From an uncultured bacterium (lineage in GTDB: Bacteria; Pseudomonadota; Gammaproteobacteria; Burkholderiales; Burkholderiaceae_C), in assembly GCA_903928495.1 (NCBI GenBank), contig CAIYQZ010000058.1, positions 48,584 to 112,583 on the forward strand: a stretch of 64,000 nucleotides of DNA, given 5' to 3'. Both the position numbers and the translations under genes were made by a program. The first letter of the stretch is position 1. The number at the start of each line of letters is the position of its first letter. The notes beneath the pieces are model-generated. The model made no database searches and was not told the DNA's origin. It saw nothing but the letters and a program-made list of their open reading frames with translations. Below are positions 35,980-46,506 of this stretch, in pieces.

Positions 35980-37482
35980 TCAGGCCTCCTGGGCATTGGG
36001 CAATGCCAGACGAGAGCTGTCTTCCTGCCCCTCAGGGACATCCACTCGCCCCTGATTGAGCCTGACGATATCGGCTGGTTGAATGTCTCCGGTGCAATAG
36101 ACGCCATCGAAGCACGATGCGTCAAACCCGGTGATGCTCGGGTTCAATGAGCCCACGGCCTGCTTCATGGCATCAACGTCCTGGTAAATGAGGGCATCAC
36201 AACCGATGATCTGGCGAACCTCCTCCACAGACCGGCCATGTGCCACAAGCTCACCGGGCGTAGGCATGTCTATGCCGTACACGTTGGGGTAACGAACTGG
36301 TGGTGCCGCGCTGGCCATGTAGACCTTGTTCGCACCCGCATCGCGGGCCATCTGCACGATTTCGCGGCTGGTGGTGCCACGCACAATCGAGTCATCGACC
36401 AGCAACACATTTCTGCCACGGAACTCGCTGGCAATCACATTCAGCTTCTGGCGCACCGACTTCTTGCGCACGCCCTGCCCGGGCATGATGAAAGTCCGAC
36501 CAACGTACCTGTTCTTGACGAAACCCTCCCGGTAGGGAAGTCCCAGCAATTGCGCCAACTGCATGGCGCTCGGGCGCGAAGATTCGGGAATGGGAATGAC
36601 CACGTCGATCTGGTCGGGGGGCACGGTCGACACCACGCGCTTGGCCAGCGTTTCGCCCATGTTCAGGCGCGCCTGGTACACCGAAATACCGTCAAGCACC
36701 GAATCCGGGCGAGCCAGATACACGTACTCAAAAATACAAGGCGAATGAGTCACGGATTCAGCGCACTGCATCGCGTGGACCTTCCCTGACATGTCCACAA
36801 ACACAGCTTCACCGGGCAAAACGTCCCGGTCAAATGCAAGCCCCAGGCCTTCGAGCGCCACGGACTCGCTGGCTATCGCAATCTGCCCGTCACCGTGGCC
36901 CATGCACAGTGGCCGAATACCGAAAGGGTCACGGAAGGCCAGCAAACCGTGACCGGCAATCAAGGCCACTACCGCGTAAGAGCCACGGATGCGACGGTGA
37001 ACACCTTTGACGGCTGCAAACACATCGGGCGGCGACAACGGCAATCCACGCGTGGTTCGCTCAAGTTCGTGAGCGAGCACATTGAGCAACACCTCGGAAT
37101 CGCTGTCTGTGTTGATGTGCCTGTGATCGGTGCTGAAAAGCTCCGCCTTCAGGGCATGTGCGTTGGTCAAGTTGCCGTTGTGGGCGAGCACCAGTCCGAA
37201 GGGCGCGTTCACGTAGAACGGTTGTGCTTCGTCCTCGCTTTCAGCGTTGCCAGCGGTCGGATAACGCACCTGCCCCAGCCCTACGTTGCCGGGCAACGAG
37301 CGCATGTTTCGGGTGCGAAACACATCACGCACCATGCCCTTGGCCTTGTGCATGAAAAACTTCTGCCCCGACTGGGTGACGATACCAGCCGCGTCCTGTC
37401 CACGGTGCTGCAGGAGCAGCAGCGCGTCGTAAATCAGTTGGTTGACTGGAGCGTTGCTGACCACGCCGACGATTCCACACAT
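35980..37482 (-). CDS. purF: amidophosphoribosyltransferase
   Basis: 500 residues, the first enzyme of purine synthesis. The N-terminal nucleophile MCGIVGVVSNAPVNQLIYDA exposes Cys2 after Met removal. The glutaminase domain has GNVGLGQVRYPTAGNAESED and LVLAHNGNLTNA. The PRPP site is NVLLVDDSIVRGTTSREIVQ. No propeptide is visible. The start overlaps the cvpA stop by one base (TGATG), so translation is coupled. Confidence 0.96.
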   Translation of the reverse strand: MCGIVGVVSNAPVNQLIYDALLLLQHRGQDAAGIVTQSGQKFFMHKAKGMVRDVFRTRNMRSLPGNVGLGQVRYPTAGNAESEDEAQPFYVNAPFGLVLAHNGNLTNAHALKAELFSTDHRHINTDSDSEVLLNVLAHELERTTRGLPLSPPDVFAAVKGVHRRIRGSYAVVALIAGHGLLAFRDPFGIRPLCMGHGDGQIAIASESVALEGLGLAFDRDVLPGEAVFVDMSGKVHAMQCAESVTHSPCIFEYVYLARPDSVLDGISVYQARLNMGETLAKRVVSTVPPDQIDVVIPIPESSRPSAMQLAQLLGLPYREGFVKNRYVGRTFIMPGQGVRKKSVRQKLNVIASEFRGRNVLLVDDSIVRGTTSREIVQMARDAGANKVYMASAAPPVRYPNVYGIDMPTPGELVAHGRSVEEVRQIIGCDALIYQDVDAMKQAVGSLNPSITGFDASCFDGVYCTGDIQPADIVRLNQGRVDVPEGQEDSSRLALPNAQEA

Positions 37483-37967
37483 CAGGACACCACCTTTAAA
37501 AATTCTTCAGGAAACACCACTTTGGCTTGGGTTGCCACCAGAACCAGCACCTGAGCCAGACGCGACTCCAGCCACAGTTCTTCCCGCGCCCAAGGCGTCA
37601 AGCCCACCACGAAGGCAAGCAGCACCAACAGAATCAGGCCCCTCGCCATGCCGAAAAGGCTGCCCAATACGCGATCCACCGGCCTGAGCCCTACCTTTTC
37701 AGCCAACTTGCGCACCAGCCAAGACGCGAGACCAAATCCGAATGCGCTCAGCACAAACACAGCCAGGAAGCCAGCTGCTGTTTTCAGCGCATCGGAAGCG
37801 CCTTGCAACGGCAACCATGCCGCTGCATCGGTGGCGAACCACTTGGCCAGCACAAACGAAGCCACCCAGCCAACCAGCGAAAACACCTCGTACAGGAAAC
37901 CGCGCCATGCGCCCAGTGCCATCGACAGCAACACCGCAGTGGCCAGCAGTCCGTCAACCAGATTCAT
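37482..37967 (-). CDS. cvpA: CvpA-family membrane protein
   Basis: 161 residues with four hydrophobic segments (LLATAVLLSMALGAWRG; LVGWVASFVLAKWFA; TAAGFLAVFVLSAFGFGLAS; LILLVLLAFVVGL). The family motif GLRPVDRVLGSLFGMARGLI comes before the last helix. CvpA is linked to colicin V production and stress tolerance; its biochemical role is unknown. It lies between the SPOR protein (gap 9 bases) and purF, the classical dedD-cvpA-purF order. Confidence 0.93.
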   Translation of the reverse strand: MNLVDGLLATAVLLSMALGAWRGFLYEVFSLVGWVASFVLAKWFATDAAAWLPLQGASDALKTAAGFLAVFVLSAFGFGLASWLVRKLAEKVGLRPVDRVLGSLFGMARGLILLVLLAFVVGLTPWAREELWLESRLAQVLVLVATQAKVVFPEEFLKVVS

Positions 37968-37976
37968 GGCTGGACA

Positions 37977-38708
37977 TCACAAGGTCAGAATCGCGGCCGC
38001 CAGTCCCAGGCCCTTGGCTTTGGCCGCAGCCTTGTCAGCGTCTGAGCGGCTGGCAAACGGCCCCAACCGCACACGAATTCGCTTGCCCTCTGCTGTTTCG
38101 GCTACGTGGGTGTAGGTCTTCAAACCCGCCCGCTCGAGTTTGAGCCTGACCTGTTGGGCCAGTGCGCTGTCAGCAAAAGCACCCACCTGGACAATGAACC
38201 GCTCTTCGCTGCTAGCAGCAGGCGCCGCAGCCGGTGCGACGTCGCGGCCTTCAAGCAGTGCTTGAGCGCGTTCGCTCTCCTTCGGGGCAGTGGAAGCAGC
38301 AGCAGGCTTGGTTGCCGGTGTCCCATTGGGCTCGGCCTTGGGCTCAGCTTTAGGCTCTACTTTGGGTTCGGGTTTGGGTTCAGGTTTTGGTTCCGGCTTG
38401 CTCGCTTCTGGCTTCGACGGCACGAGCACTTCCTCGCTTTGCGACAACGATTTCTCGGCCACAACAGCCTCGACGGCTGGCGTGGCCGGTTTGCCTACAG
38501 GCTTTGCAGCCTGCCGCGAGGGAATTTCAATCGGTATGTCAACCGGAATGGGTCTGGGCTGTGTGTCAAACAACACCGGGAACACCACCACGCCGGCCAG
38601 TACCAGCAAACTGGCCCCAATCAAACGGTGTTTGGCTCGCTGGCGCACCACTTCGATGGCAGGCGGCGTGGCTGGCACGGCAGATGAGGCTTGTCGAGGC
38701 TTGAACAT
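37977..38708 (-). CDS. SPOR-domain cell-division protein (DedD-like)
   Basis: 243 residues. A cytoplasmic N-terminus with one membrane helix (HRLIGASLLVLAGVVVFPVL) is followed by a low-complexity Pro/Lys/Glu stalk with repeated KPEPK and EPKAEP units at about residues 110-140. The C-terminal SPOR domain (about 165-243) contains FIVQVGAFADSALAQQVRLK and RIRVRLGPFASRSDADKAAA. It binds denuded septal glycan and assists constriction. The repetitive stalk may vary in length between strains. It lies between folC and cvpA. Confidence 0.88.
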   Translation of the reverse strand: MFKPRQASSAVPATPPAIEVVRQRAKHRLIGASLLVLAGVVVFPVLFDTQPRPIPVDIPIEIPSRQAAKPVGKPATPAVEAVVAEKSLSQSEEVLVPSKPEASKPEPKPEPKPEPKVEPKAEPKAEPNGTPATKPAAASTAPKESERAQALLEGRDVAPAAAPAASSEERFIVQVGAFADSALAQQVRLKLERAGLKTYTHVAETAEGKRIRVRLGPFASRSDADKAAAKAKGLGLAAAILTL

Positions 38709-38759
38709 GCGTGGGAATTACGGTGGCCTGACGACTTTCGGGCGCCATGGCCGACGGGA

Positions 38760-40142
38760 TCAGGACGACAGGTGTTTTGCTGACAAACGAGGGGTGCCAT
38801 TCAACAGCACGCCACCCACGGTGAAGAAGGAACCGAAGACCACGATTCTATCAGTGGGGTCAGCCTGAGCCACCGCCGCATCCAGGGCCGCCATGGGTGT
38901 ATCGAACAGCCCTGCAACCGCCCCTTTGCGCCCCGTCAAGCCGGCCCATTGCGCTTCCAAATCCGCAGCACGACTCGCCCGTGGGGTGGGCAAATCAGTG
39001 AAGTACCACCGATCCACCAGTGGCGCGATCCGCGACAGCATGGGTTGCAAGTCTTTGTCGGACATGGCACCGAAAACGGCATGCGTGGTCGGGTAGTAGC
39101 CCATGGCATCCAGATTTGCCGTCAAAGCCGCCACCGAGTGAGGGTTGTGTGCCACATCCAGCACCAAGGTGGGTTGACCGGGCACGATCTGAAAACGGCC
39201 AGGCAACTCCACCACAGACAGGCCGACTCGCACCGCCTGCGCCGTGACCGGCAAGCTGCTGCGCATGGCTTCTATGACGGCGAGCACTCCGGACGCGTTG
39301 AGCAGTTGGTTGGCGCCGCGCAGCGCCGGATAGGCCAGTCCACTGAGGCGCCGCAGCCCTCGGTCGGCCGACGTGGCCCAGCCCCATTGCTGCTGGTCAC
39401 CACCAAAACTGAAGTCCACGCTCAGACGCCACAGGTCGGTCCCCAATTGGTGGGCGTGGTCCAGCACACTTTGAGGCGGCAGCGGGTCACTCACCACGAC
39501 CGGACGACCGGAGCGCATGATCCCGGCTTTCTCCCAGCCAATGGCTTCACGGGTGTTGCCCAACAACGCCATGTGGTCCAGATCAATGCTGGTGATCACA
39601 GCGCAGTCGGGGTCTACCACATTGACCGCGTCCAGACGTCCACCCAGCCCCACTTCCAGCACCACCACATCCAGCTTCGCTTGCGACAGCGTCAGCAGGA
39701 TGGCCAGTGTCGTGAACTCGAAGTACGTGAGGCTGATGGCGGGCGAATTATTTGAATCTTTTTGGCACCTGGCGCTTTCCACCATTGAAAAGTTTGCTAC
39801 CAAGAGATTGGGATCAACGGATTCACCTTGTATCCTGCAGCGCTCTTCAAACTTCACCAGATGAGGCGAGCTGTACACACCCGTTCGGTAGCCGGCGGCA
39901 CCGTAGACCGACGCCAGCATGGCGCAGGTCGAACCCTTGCCGTTGGTGCCAGCCACGGTGATCACGGGACACCCCATGCCGCCCACCAGTCCCAGCCGTT
40001 CAGCCACCACCCGAACGCGCTCCAGGCCCATGTCAATGGTGATGGGGTGAATCTGTTCGCAGTAAGCCAGCCATTCAGCCAATGTGGCGGACGCGGCGGG
40101 CGCAAGTGGCAACGAAGTGGGGCTGACCGGTGTGTGAAGCAT
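38760..40142 (-). CDS. folC: dihydrofolate/folylpolyglutamate synthase
   Basis: 460 residues, a Mur-ligase-like ATP-dependent enzyme. The P-loop is ITVAGTNGKGSTCAMLASVY, followed by GVYSSPHLVKFEERCRIQGE, the folate-site ALTYFEF-like SLTYFEFTTLAILLTLSQAK, and the C-terminal LVLDVAHNPHSVAALTANLD. It makes dihydrofolate from dihydropteroate and adds glutamates. The segment at about residues 115-140 (LLVANFSMVESARCQKDSNN) precedes SLTYFEF and is longer than expected; it is encoded by repeat copy E. The gene is divergent from the ArsC-like gene with a 58-base gap. Confidence 0.94.
   Translation of the reverse strand: MLHTPVSPTSLPLAPAASATLAEWLAYCEQIHPITIDMGLERVRVVAERLGLVGGMGCPVITVAGTNGKGSTCAMLASVYGAAGYRTGVYSSPHLVKFEERCRIQGESVDPNLLVANFSMVESARCQKDSNNSPAISLTYFEFTTLAILLTLSQAKLDVVVLEVGLGGRLDAVNVVDPDCAVITSIDLDHMALLGNTREAIGWEKAGIMRSGRPVVVSDPLPPQSVLDHAHQLGTDLWRLSVDFSFGGDQQQWGWATSADRGLRRLSGLAYPALRGANQLLNASGVLAVIEAMRSSLPVTAQAVRVGLSVVELPGRFQIVPGQPTLVLDVAHNPHSVAALTANLDAMGYYPTTHAVFGAMSDKDLQPMLSRIAPLVDRWYFTDLPTPRASRAADLEAQWAGLTGRKGAVAGLFDTPMAALDAAVAQADPTDRIVVFGSFFTVGGVLLNGTPRLSAKHLSS
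39753..39802 (-). repeat. interspersed in-frame element, copy E (inside folC)
   Basis: On the minus strand TGGTAGCAAACTTTTCAATG, GTGGAAAGCGCCAGGTGCC, AAAAAGATTC. The first 18 bases match copy B at all but one position (GTAGC for ATAGC). It is read as L-V-A-N-F-S-M-V-E-S-A-R. Because homologues have a similar AAF..VEAAR segment here, part of the match may reflect the original gene. Confidence 0.6.
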
Positions 40143-40200
40143 GTGCGCATTGTCTCAGGCACACACGTGGCGCCGCCCGTGCTGCGGCACAATTCCCTGC

Positions 40201-40548
40201 ATGATCACTCTGTATGGCATACCCAATTGCGACACTGTCAAGAAGGCACGTGGCTGGCTTCAGTCCCGAGGCGTGGCACACCAGTTTCACGACTTCAAGA
40301 AGCAAGGTGTACCGGCTGACCTCATGAGCCAGTGGCTGGCCGAACTGGGCTGGGAAACCCTGCTCAACAAAAAAGGCACCACTTGGCGGAAGCTTCCGCC
40401 GGAAACGCAATCAGCAGTCGTGGACGCTCCCACTGCTCTGGCACTGATGGTGGCAGAGCCCAGCTCCATCAAACGGCCTGTTGTGAAGTGGGCCAACCAA
40501 ACCACCGTGGGCTTTGACGAGGCGTTGTGGAGCCAACTGCTGCCCTAA
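40201..40548 (+). CDS. ArsC/Spx-family thioredoxin-fold protein (YffB-like)
   Basis: 115 residues. MITLYGIPNCDTVKKARGWL carries a single redox-type Cys (C-x2 without a second Cys), and FDEALWSQLLP ends the protein. VPADLMSQWLAELGWETLLN with TTWRKLPPETQSAV matches the arsenate-reductase-like YffB group, which is commonly glutathione-dependent and not a proven arsenate reductase. Start ATG 40201; the longer frame overlaps folC's promoter region. It is monocistronic and divergent from folC. Confidence 0.85.
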   Translation: MITLYGIPNCDTVKKARGWLQSRGVAHQFHDFKKQGVPADLMSQWLAELGWETLLNKKGTTWRKLPPETQSAVVDAPTALALMVAEPSSIKRPVVKWANQTTVGFDEALWSQLLP

Positions 40549-40608
40549 AATTCGGCGTTTTATGCCCGCCGCATGCGGGCACCGACCATTCAAACCGGGA
40601 ACATCTTC

Positions 40609-42331
<1,723 letters not shown>

Positions 42332-42412
42332 CTGTGCGCTTTGTGCAGATTTCACACCGCAGCGCAGCATTAATGAAATACTCTTTACTTTGTACCGTTT
42401 AAGGAGCGAACC

Positions 42413-42931
42413 ATGAAACGCCGTGCTGTTGTGTTTGCGAAATTGCTGGGTGTGTCGTGCCTGGTTGCCTTGGCACATGCCCCGCTGGCATGGGCACTGG
42501 ACGCCCCCAAAGACAAGGTGGTGTTGACCATCACAGGAAAAGTGGGAGCCCCCAACAAGGGGCCTGCAGCGCTGTTTGACATGCCCATGCTGCAAAAGCT
42601 GCCCCAGCGCACATTCACCACCCAAACACCGTGGGAACCCAAACCCACGACGTTTACCGGCCCTCTGCTGCGCGATGTGCTGGCAGCCGCTCAAGCTTCG
42701 GGCTCCACACTGGAAGCCACTGCGCTCAACGATTACAAAATCACTTTCCCTCTGTCAGATGCCAAGGATTTTGATGTGGTCATCGCCGTCAAAATGAACG
42801 GGGAAGACATTCCGGTGCGCACCAAGGGCCCGCTGTTCATCGTGTATCCCTTTGACAGCAAGCCTGAGCTCAAGGCCGCCAAGTACTACGAACGATCCAT
42901 CTGGCAGCTCAAGTCGCTCACGGCGCAATGA
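42413..42931 (+). CDS. periplasmic molybdopterin-fold (SUOX-like) domain protein
   Basis: 172 residues with a signal peptide (VVFAKLLGVSCLVALAHAPL, cleavage near AWALD). The body resembles the oxidoreductase molybdopterin-binding (sulfite oxidase) fold: VVLTITGKVGAPNKGPAALF, FDMPMLQKLPQRTF, TFTGPLLRDVLAAAQASGST, and IPVRTKGPLFIVYPFDSKPE. It is much smaller than catalytic family members and I see no conserved Cys to ligate molybdenum, so it is probably a ligand-binding derivative. Its stop overlaps the start of the hybrid histidine kinase (ATGA), suggesting it feeds a signal to that kinase. Start has AAGGAG. Confidence 0.75.
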   Translation: MKRRAVVFAKLLGVSCLVALAHAPLAWALDAPKDKVVLTITGKVGAPNKGPAALFDMPMLQKLPQRTFTTQTPWEPKPTTFTGPLLRDVLAAAQASGSTLEATALNDYKITFPLSDAKDFDVVIAVKMNGEDIPVRTKGPLFIVYPFDSKPELKAAKYYERSIWQLKSLTAQ

Positions 42932-44811
42932 GTGAGGGCACTTCGTCTGCTGCTGCCGGTGGACGACGGTTCCTGTGGTGGCTGGCACTGAGCACCGCGA
43001 GCCTGGCAGGTCTGGTTGCCGGAATGCTGGTGCTGCAAATGCGGCAAAGCCAGAACCTGGAAGACAATTGGCAACTCAAGGCAGATTCGGTCACAGCACT
43101 CACGTTTCAGTTTGAGCGGGAGTTTTTGCGACTTCGTCATGCCGTTGATACAGCATCGCAAAACCCCTCCTCAGGCAACTTGGACGACTTGGCTCTTCGT
43201 TACGACATCTTCCTCAGCCGCAAGTTGTTGCTCGACGACAACCCCAGCATCCGCCTGATTCGCCACCGAGCGGAGTACACACAGTTGCTCCCCAGACTGG
43301 CCGATTTCGTCAGCAAAGCTGACCCGCTGTTTGCCGTCGCTGTACCGGAGCGTACACAGTTACAAGCGTTGTTGGTCGAGCTCAACGAGATGGGGCCCGA
43401 TGTCCAAGCCCTGAGTTTTGCGGCCACCTCTGTCATGGCGGGGTTGATCGAAGCCAAACAACAAACCATCCGTGATCAGAGCACCACCATCCTGCGGCTG
43501 ACGGTTGCACAAATGGTGTTGCTTCTGCTGGCAGCCGGTGCGCTTTGGGCGCGCCACAAGCGGCTGGTTCGTGAACGCGAGGCCCTGGAGAACCTGACCC
43601 ATGACCTGCGGGATGCAAGGCAAAAGGCCGAGGCGGCGAGCGAAGGAAAGAGCCGCTTTCTGGCCAACATGAGTCATGAACTGCGCACTCCGTTCAATGG
43701 AATGCTCGGCATGCTCAGCGCCCTGGAAAGCACCCGGTTGAACGAACAACAACTGGACTACGCACGCACGGCCCGCGAGTCCGCGCAACATCTGCTGACT
43801 TTGTTGAATGACATCCTGGACTTTTCTGCGATGGAGGCTGGAAAGCTGAAACTGGTGCCCGGTCCTGTCGAGTTGCGGCAGGTGTTCACCGAAGTTCAGG
43901 CGCTCATGCAGATCAGCGCCCACTCCAAGGGTCTGGCTTTCGGCGTTCACCTGCCGCAGGAACTGCCCCACTGGGTTCAAGCTGACAAAACACGCCTGAA
44001 GCAGATCCTGTTCAATCTGGTCAGCAACGGCATCAAGTTCACCAGCCAGGGACGCATAGATGTGTTTGTCGACACCGACACAGCGCGAGATGGCATTGCT
44101 TCGGTGCGGATACGGGTGGTGGACACCGGCATCGGGATGAGTGAAGAGGCCATTGGCCGTCTGTTCCAGCGCTTTTCACAGGTCGAGTCAGGCGTTGACC
44201 GCCGCTTCGGTGGCGCTGGGTTGGGGCTGGACATTTCACGTACTCTGGCACGCCTGATGGGGGGAGAGCTCTCTGTCAGCAGCAAACCGGCTGTGGGGTC
44301 CACTTTCACACTGCAGCTGCCTTTACCTGTGTGTGATGCACCACCCCTGCCCACGCCGCCGCATGCAACTACTCCCTCGACAACTTCGGAACAGGCTGAC
44401 TTTCCCGCTCAGCTCCCTGGGCGCCGCTGGCGTGTCCTGGTGGCAGAAGACCACCCCGTCAACCGCAAGATGATGGCCGCCTTGCTCGGCAAGCTCGAAT
44501 GCGATGTGACGTTCTGCGAGAACGGACAAGAGGCGGTGGATACCGTCCAACAGCATCCTTTTGACTTGGTTTTCATGGACATTCACATGCCTGTGATGGA
44601 CGGCCTGGCTGCCACGCGCTTGCTTCGCCAAGGCGGTCTAGACCACCAGACCTTGCCCATCGTTGCCCTGACAGCCGACGTGATGAATGAGGCACGCGAC
44701 AAGGCCATGCAGGCAGGCGTCAACGAATTCCTGTCCAAACCGGTTCGTCTGCCCGAACTGCAGGCATCCCTGGCCAGATGGCTGCCCCACGCAGCCACAC
44801 AGGCACGTTGA
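42928..44811 (+). CDS. hybrid sensor histidine kinase/response regulator
   Basis: 627 residues. An N-terminal membrane helix (FLWWLALSTASLAGLVAGML), a periplasmic domain at about residues 40-185 and a second helix (LTVAQMVLLLLAAGALWAR) come first. A HisKA dimerisation domain follows with phospho-His in FLANMSHELRTPFNGMLG (His about 249). A HATPase domain (DKTRLKQILFNLVSNGIKF, DTGIGMSEEAIGRLF, GGAGLGLDISRTL) and a C-terminal receiver (VLVAEDHPVNRKM, Asp in LVFMDIHMPVMDG near 550, Lys in FLSKPV) complete it. No Hpt domain or DNA-binding output is encoded here, so the final partner lies elsewhere. It is coupled to the upstream periplasmic protein. Confidence 0.92.
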   Translation: MSEGTSSAAAGGRRFLWWLALSTASLAGLVAGMLVLQMRQSQNLEDNWQLKADSVTALTFQFEREFLRLRHAVDTASQNPSSGNLDDLALRYDIFLSRKLLLDDNPSIRLIRHRAEYTQLLPRLADFVSKADPLFAVAVPERTQLQALLVELNEMGPDVQALSFAATSVMAGLIEAKQQTIRDQSTTILRLTVAQMVLLLLAAGALWARHKRLVREREALENLTHDLRDARQKAEAASEGKSRFLANMSHELRTPFNGMLGMLSALESTRLNEQQLDYARTARESAQHLLTLLNDILDFSAMEAGKLKLVPGPVELRQVFTEVQALMQISAHSKGLAFGVHLPQELPHWVQADKTRLKQILFNLVSNGIKFTSQGRIDVFVDTDTARDGIASVRIRVVDTGIGMSEEAIGRLFQRFSQVESGVDRRFGGAGLGLDISRTLARLMGGELSVSSKPAVGSTFTLQLPLPVCDAPPLPTPPHATTPSTTSEQADFPAQLPGRRWRVLVAEDHPVNRKMMAALLGKLECDVTFCENGQEAVDTVQQHPFDLVFMDIHMPVMDGLAATRLLRQGGLDHQTLPIVALTADVMNEARDKAMQAGVNEFLSKPVRLPELQASLARWLPHAATQAR

Positions 44812-44858
44812 GTCAACGCCTGCACCGAAACCGGCCGGTTGTTGACCGGCAGCAAAGA

Positions 44859-46415
44859 CTACCGCACAGCCGATGCTGCTGGCAAAGTGAAACGGCCCAC
44901 CAGTTTGTCAAGGAAGGCTGCCTGCTCTCGCAGTGAGGCAGCAGCAGCCGCACTTTGCTCCACCAGCGCAGCGTTTTGCTGGGTCATTTGCTCCAGCTCT
45001 GTCACAGCATTGCTGACCTCTTGCATGTCATGGCTTTGTTCGGCACTGGAGGCAGTGATGTCAGCGATGATTCCACTGACTTTCTGTACGGCGCCAACCA
45101 CCTCCTGAATGGTTTGCCCGGCACCATCCACCAGTTGGGAACCGGTCTCAACACTTTCCACCGAGGTGCCGATCAGAGCCTTGATCTCCTTGGCCGCCTC
45201 GGCACTCCGACCCGCCAGTGCGCGAACTTCACTGGCCACCACGGCAAAACCTCTGCCTTGCTCACCGGCCCGGGCCGCTTCCACAGCGGCGTTCAGGGCC
45301 AGGATGTTCGTCTGAAAAGCAATGCTGTCAATCACCGAGATGATCTCCACAATTTTGCGCGACGAACCTTGAATGGAATGCATGGTGTTCACGACATTTG
45401 CCACCGAATCACCACCGGCTTCAGCCACCGAGTATGCGGAACCAGCCATGACATTGGCTTGCCGCGCGGCCTCTGCTGACTGGTGCGCCAATCCATTGAG
45501 CCGCCCCATGGAGGCAGCAGCACGCTGCAGGTTGTATGCAGTGGTTTCCGTTCGGTCAGACAGATTCTGATTCCCTTGCGCAATTTCCGAACTGGCCACC
45601 GTGATGCTCCCTGAGGATGTGCGCACCTGTCCCACCAGTTCCGCCAGCGAATGCGCCATCTGACCGAGTGAGCGAAGCACGTCACCCATCTCGTCATTGC
45701 GGTCGGTGAGGATTCGCACACTCAAATCGCCCTCCCCTATCGACTTGGCAACACGGACCACCTCGTCCAACGGTGCGCAAACGTTGCGCTGCAGCATGCG
45801 GGTTCCAATCGAGATGAGAACCACGATCAAGGCCATGATGCCCGCCACGGACCAGACGGTGCGCATTCGCTCAGCGCCAGCCTTGTCGCGCAAAGCGGTC
45901 GCGCCTTCTTCTGTCAACTTGACCATCGCTTGCTGTGCCGCCAGAAAGGCAGCAAGCTCAGGTTGGGTTTTGGTTTTGATTTCGGCAAGTGCTGCGCCAG
46001 CGTCACCGCTTGATCGCAATGCTTCTGCCCGGGCAATCGCAGCCTTCAGGGATTGGGCCTTGGCTTTCACTTCCGTCAGTGCACTGCGCTCTGCGTCACT
46101 TTGCATCAATTGTGTGAGGCCTGCCTCCAGTTGTGCCTCCTCCGCAGCTCCAGCCTCCCGCCCAGTTGCCAGAAACTCGGATGCCGAGCCGTCAGTGGCC
46201 AAGACCGCCGCTATTCCGCGCAACGCCTGGGCCTGGGCCACTCCATACCAACGGGCGCTCAGCTCCAGCTTCCTCTGCTGTTCTGCCTGCTCCGCCACCG
46301 ATATCGCCTGTGACCGTATGGTGCGGACCGCAGAACCACCCGCCATGGCCACCAACGCTATGCTGACCGCGATGGCCGGCAGCCACAGTTTGAATGCAAT
46401 GCTCAAGGATTTCAT
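44859..46415 (-). CDS. methyl-accepting chemotaxis protein
   Basis: 518 residues. TM1 ([20 protein letters not shown]), a small helical periplasmic domain (about 32-185) of the four-helix-bundle type, TM2 ([19 protein letters not shown]) and a HAMP domain lead into the methylation helices. The signalling tip [20 protein letters not shown] is canonical, followed by [20 protein letters not shown]. The C-terminus ([13 protein letters not shown]) lacks the NWETF-type CheR-docking pentapeptide. The ligand is unknown. Start 46415 gives a proper signal anchor; the frame runs further upstream into murB's end. It is convergent with the hybrid kinase. Confidence 0.92.
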   Translation of the reverse strand: MKSLSIAFKLWLPAIAVSIALVAMAGGSAVRTIRSQAISVAEQAEQQRKLELSARWYGVAQAQALRGIAAVLATDGSASEFLATGREAGAAEEAQLEAGLTQLMQSDAERSALTEVKAKAQSLKAAIARAEALRSSGDAGAALAEIKTKTQPELAAFLAAQQAMVKLTEEGATALRDKAGAERMRTVWSVAGIMALIVVLISIGTRMLQRNVCAPLDEVVRVAKSIGEGDLSVRILTDRNDEMGDVLRSLGQMAHSLAELVGQVRTSSGSITVASSEIAQGNQNLSDRTETTAYNLQRAAASMGRLNGLAHQSAEAARQANVMAGSAYSVAEAGGDSVANVVNTMHSIQGSSRKIVEIISVIDSIAFQTNILALNAAVEAARAGEQGRGFAVVASEVRALAGRSAEAAKEIKALIGTSVESVETGSQLVDGAGQTIQEVVGAVQKVSGIIADITASSAEQSHDMQEVSNAVTELEQMTQQNAALVEQSAAAAASLREQAAFLDKLVGRFTLPAASAVR

Positions 46416-46506
46416 CTGGCGCGCCCCGTTTAAACGTGGCCCGCAGTATCCGGAAAACTCACCGGTCAGGTCAACAACAAGCCGAAATGCTGCGCCCGAC
46501 TGCCGT

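Noticed and set aside
36840..36880. Possible further element copy in purF (gctggctatcgcaatc)
   Set aside because: On the minus strand it encodes IAIASESVALEG, a conserved part of PurF, and lacks the AAGCG core and AT tail.
38330..38410. Repetitive sequence in the SPOR-protein gene as a possible repeat element
   Set aside because: It encodes in-frame KPEPK/EPKAEP units, a normal low-complexity stalk in DedD-like proteins, and is not related to the interspersed element.
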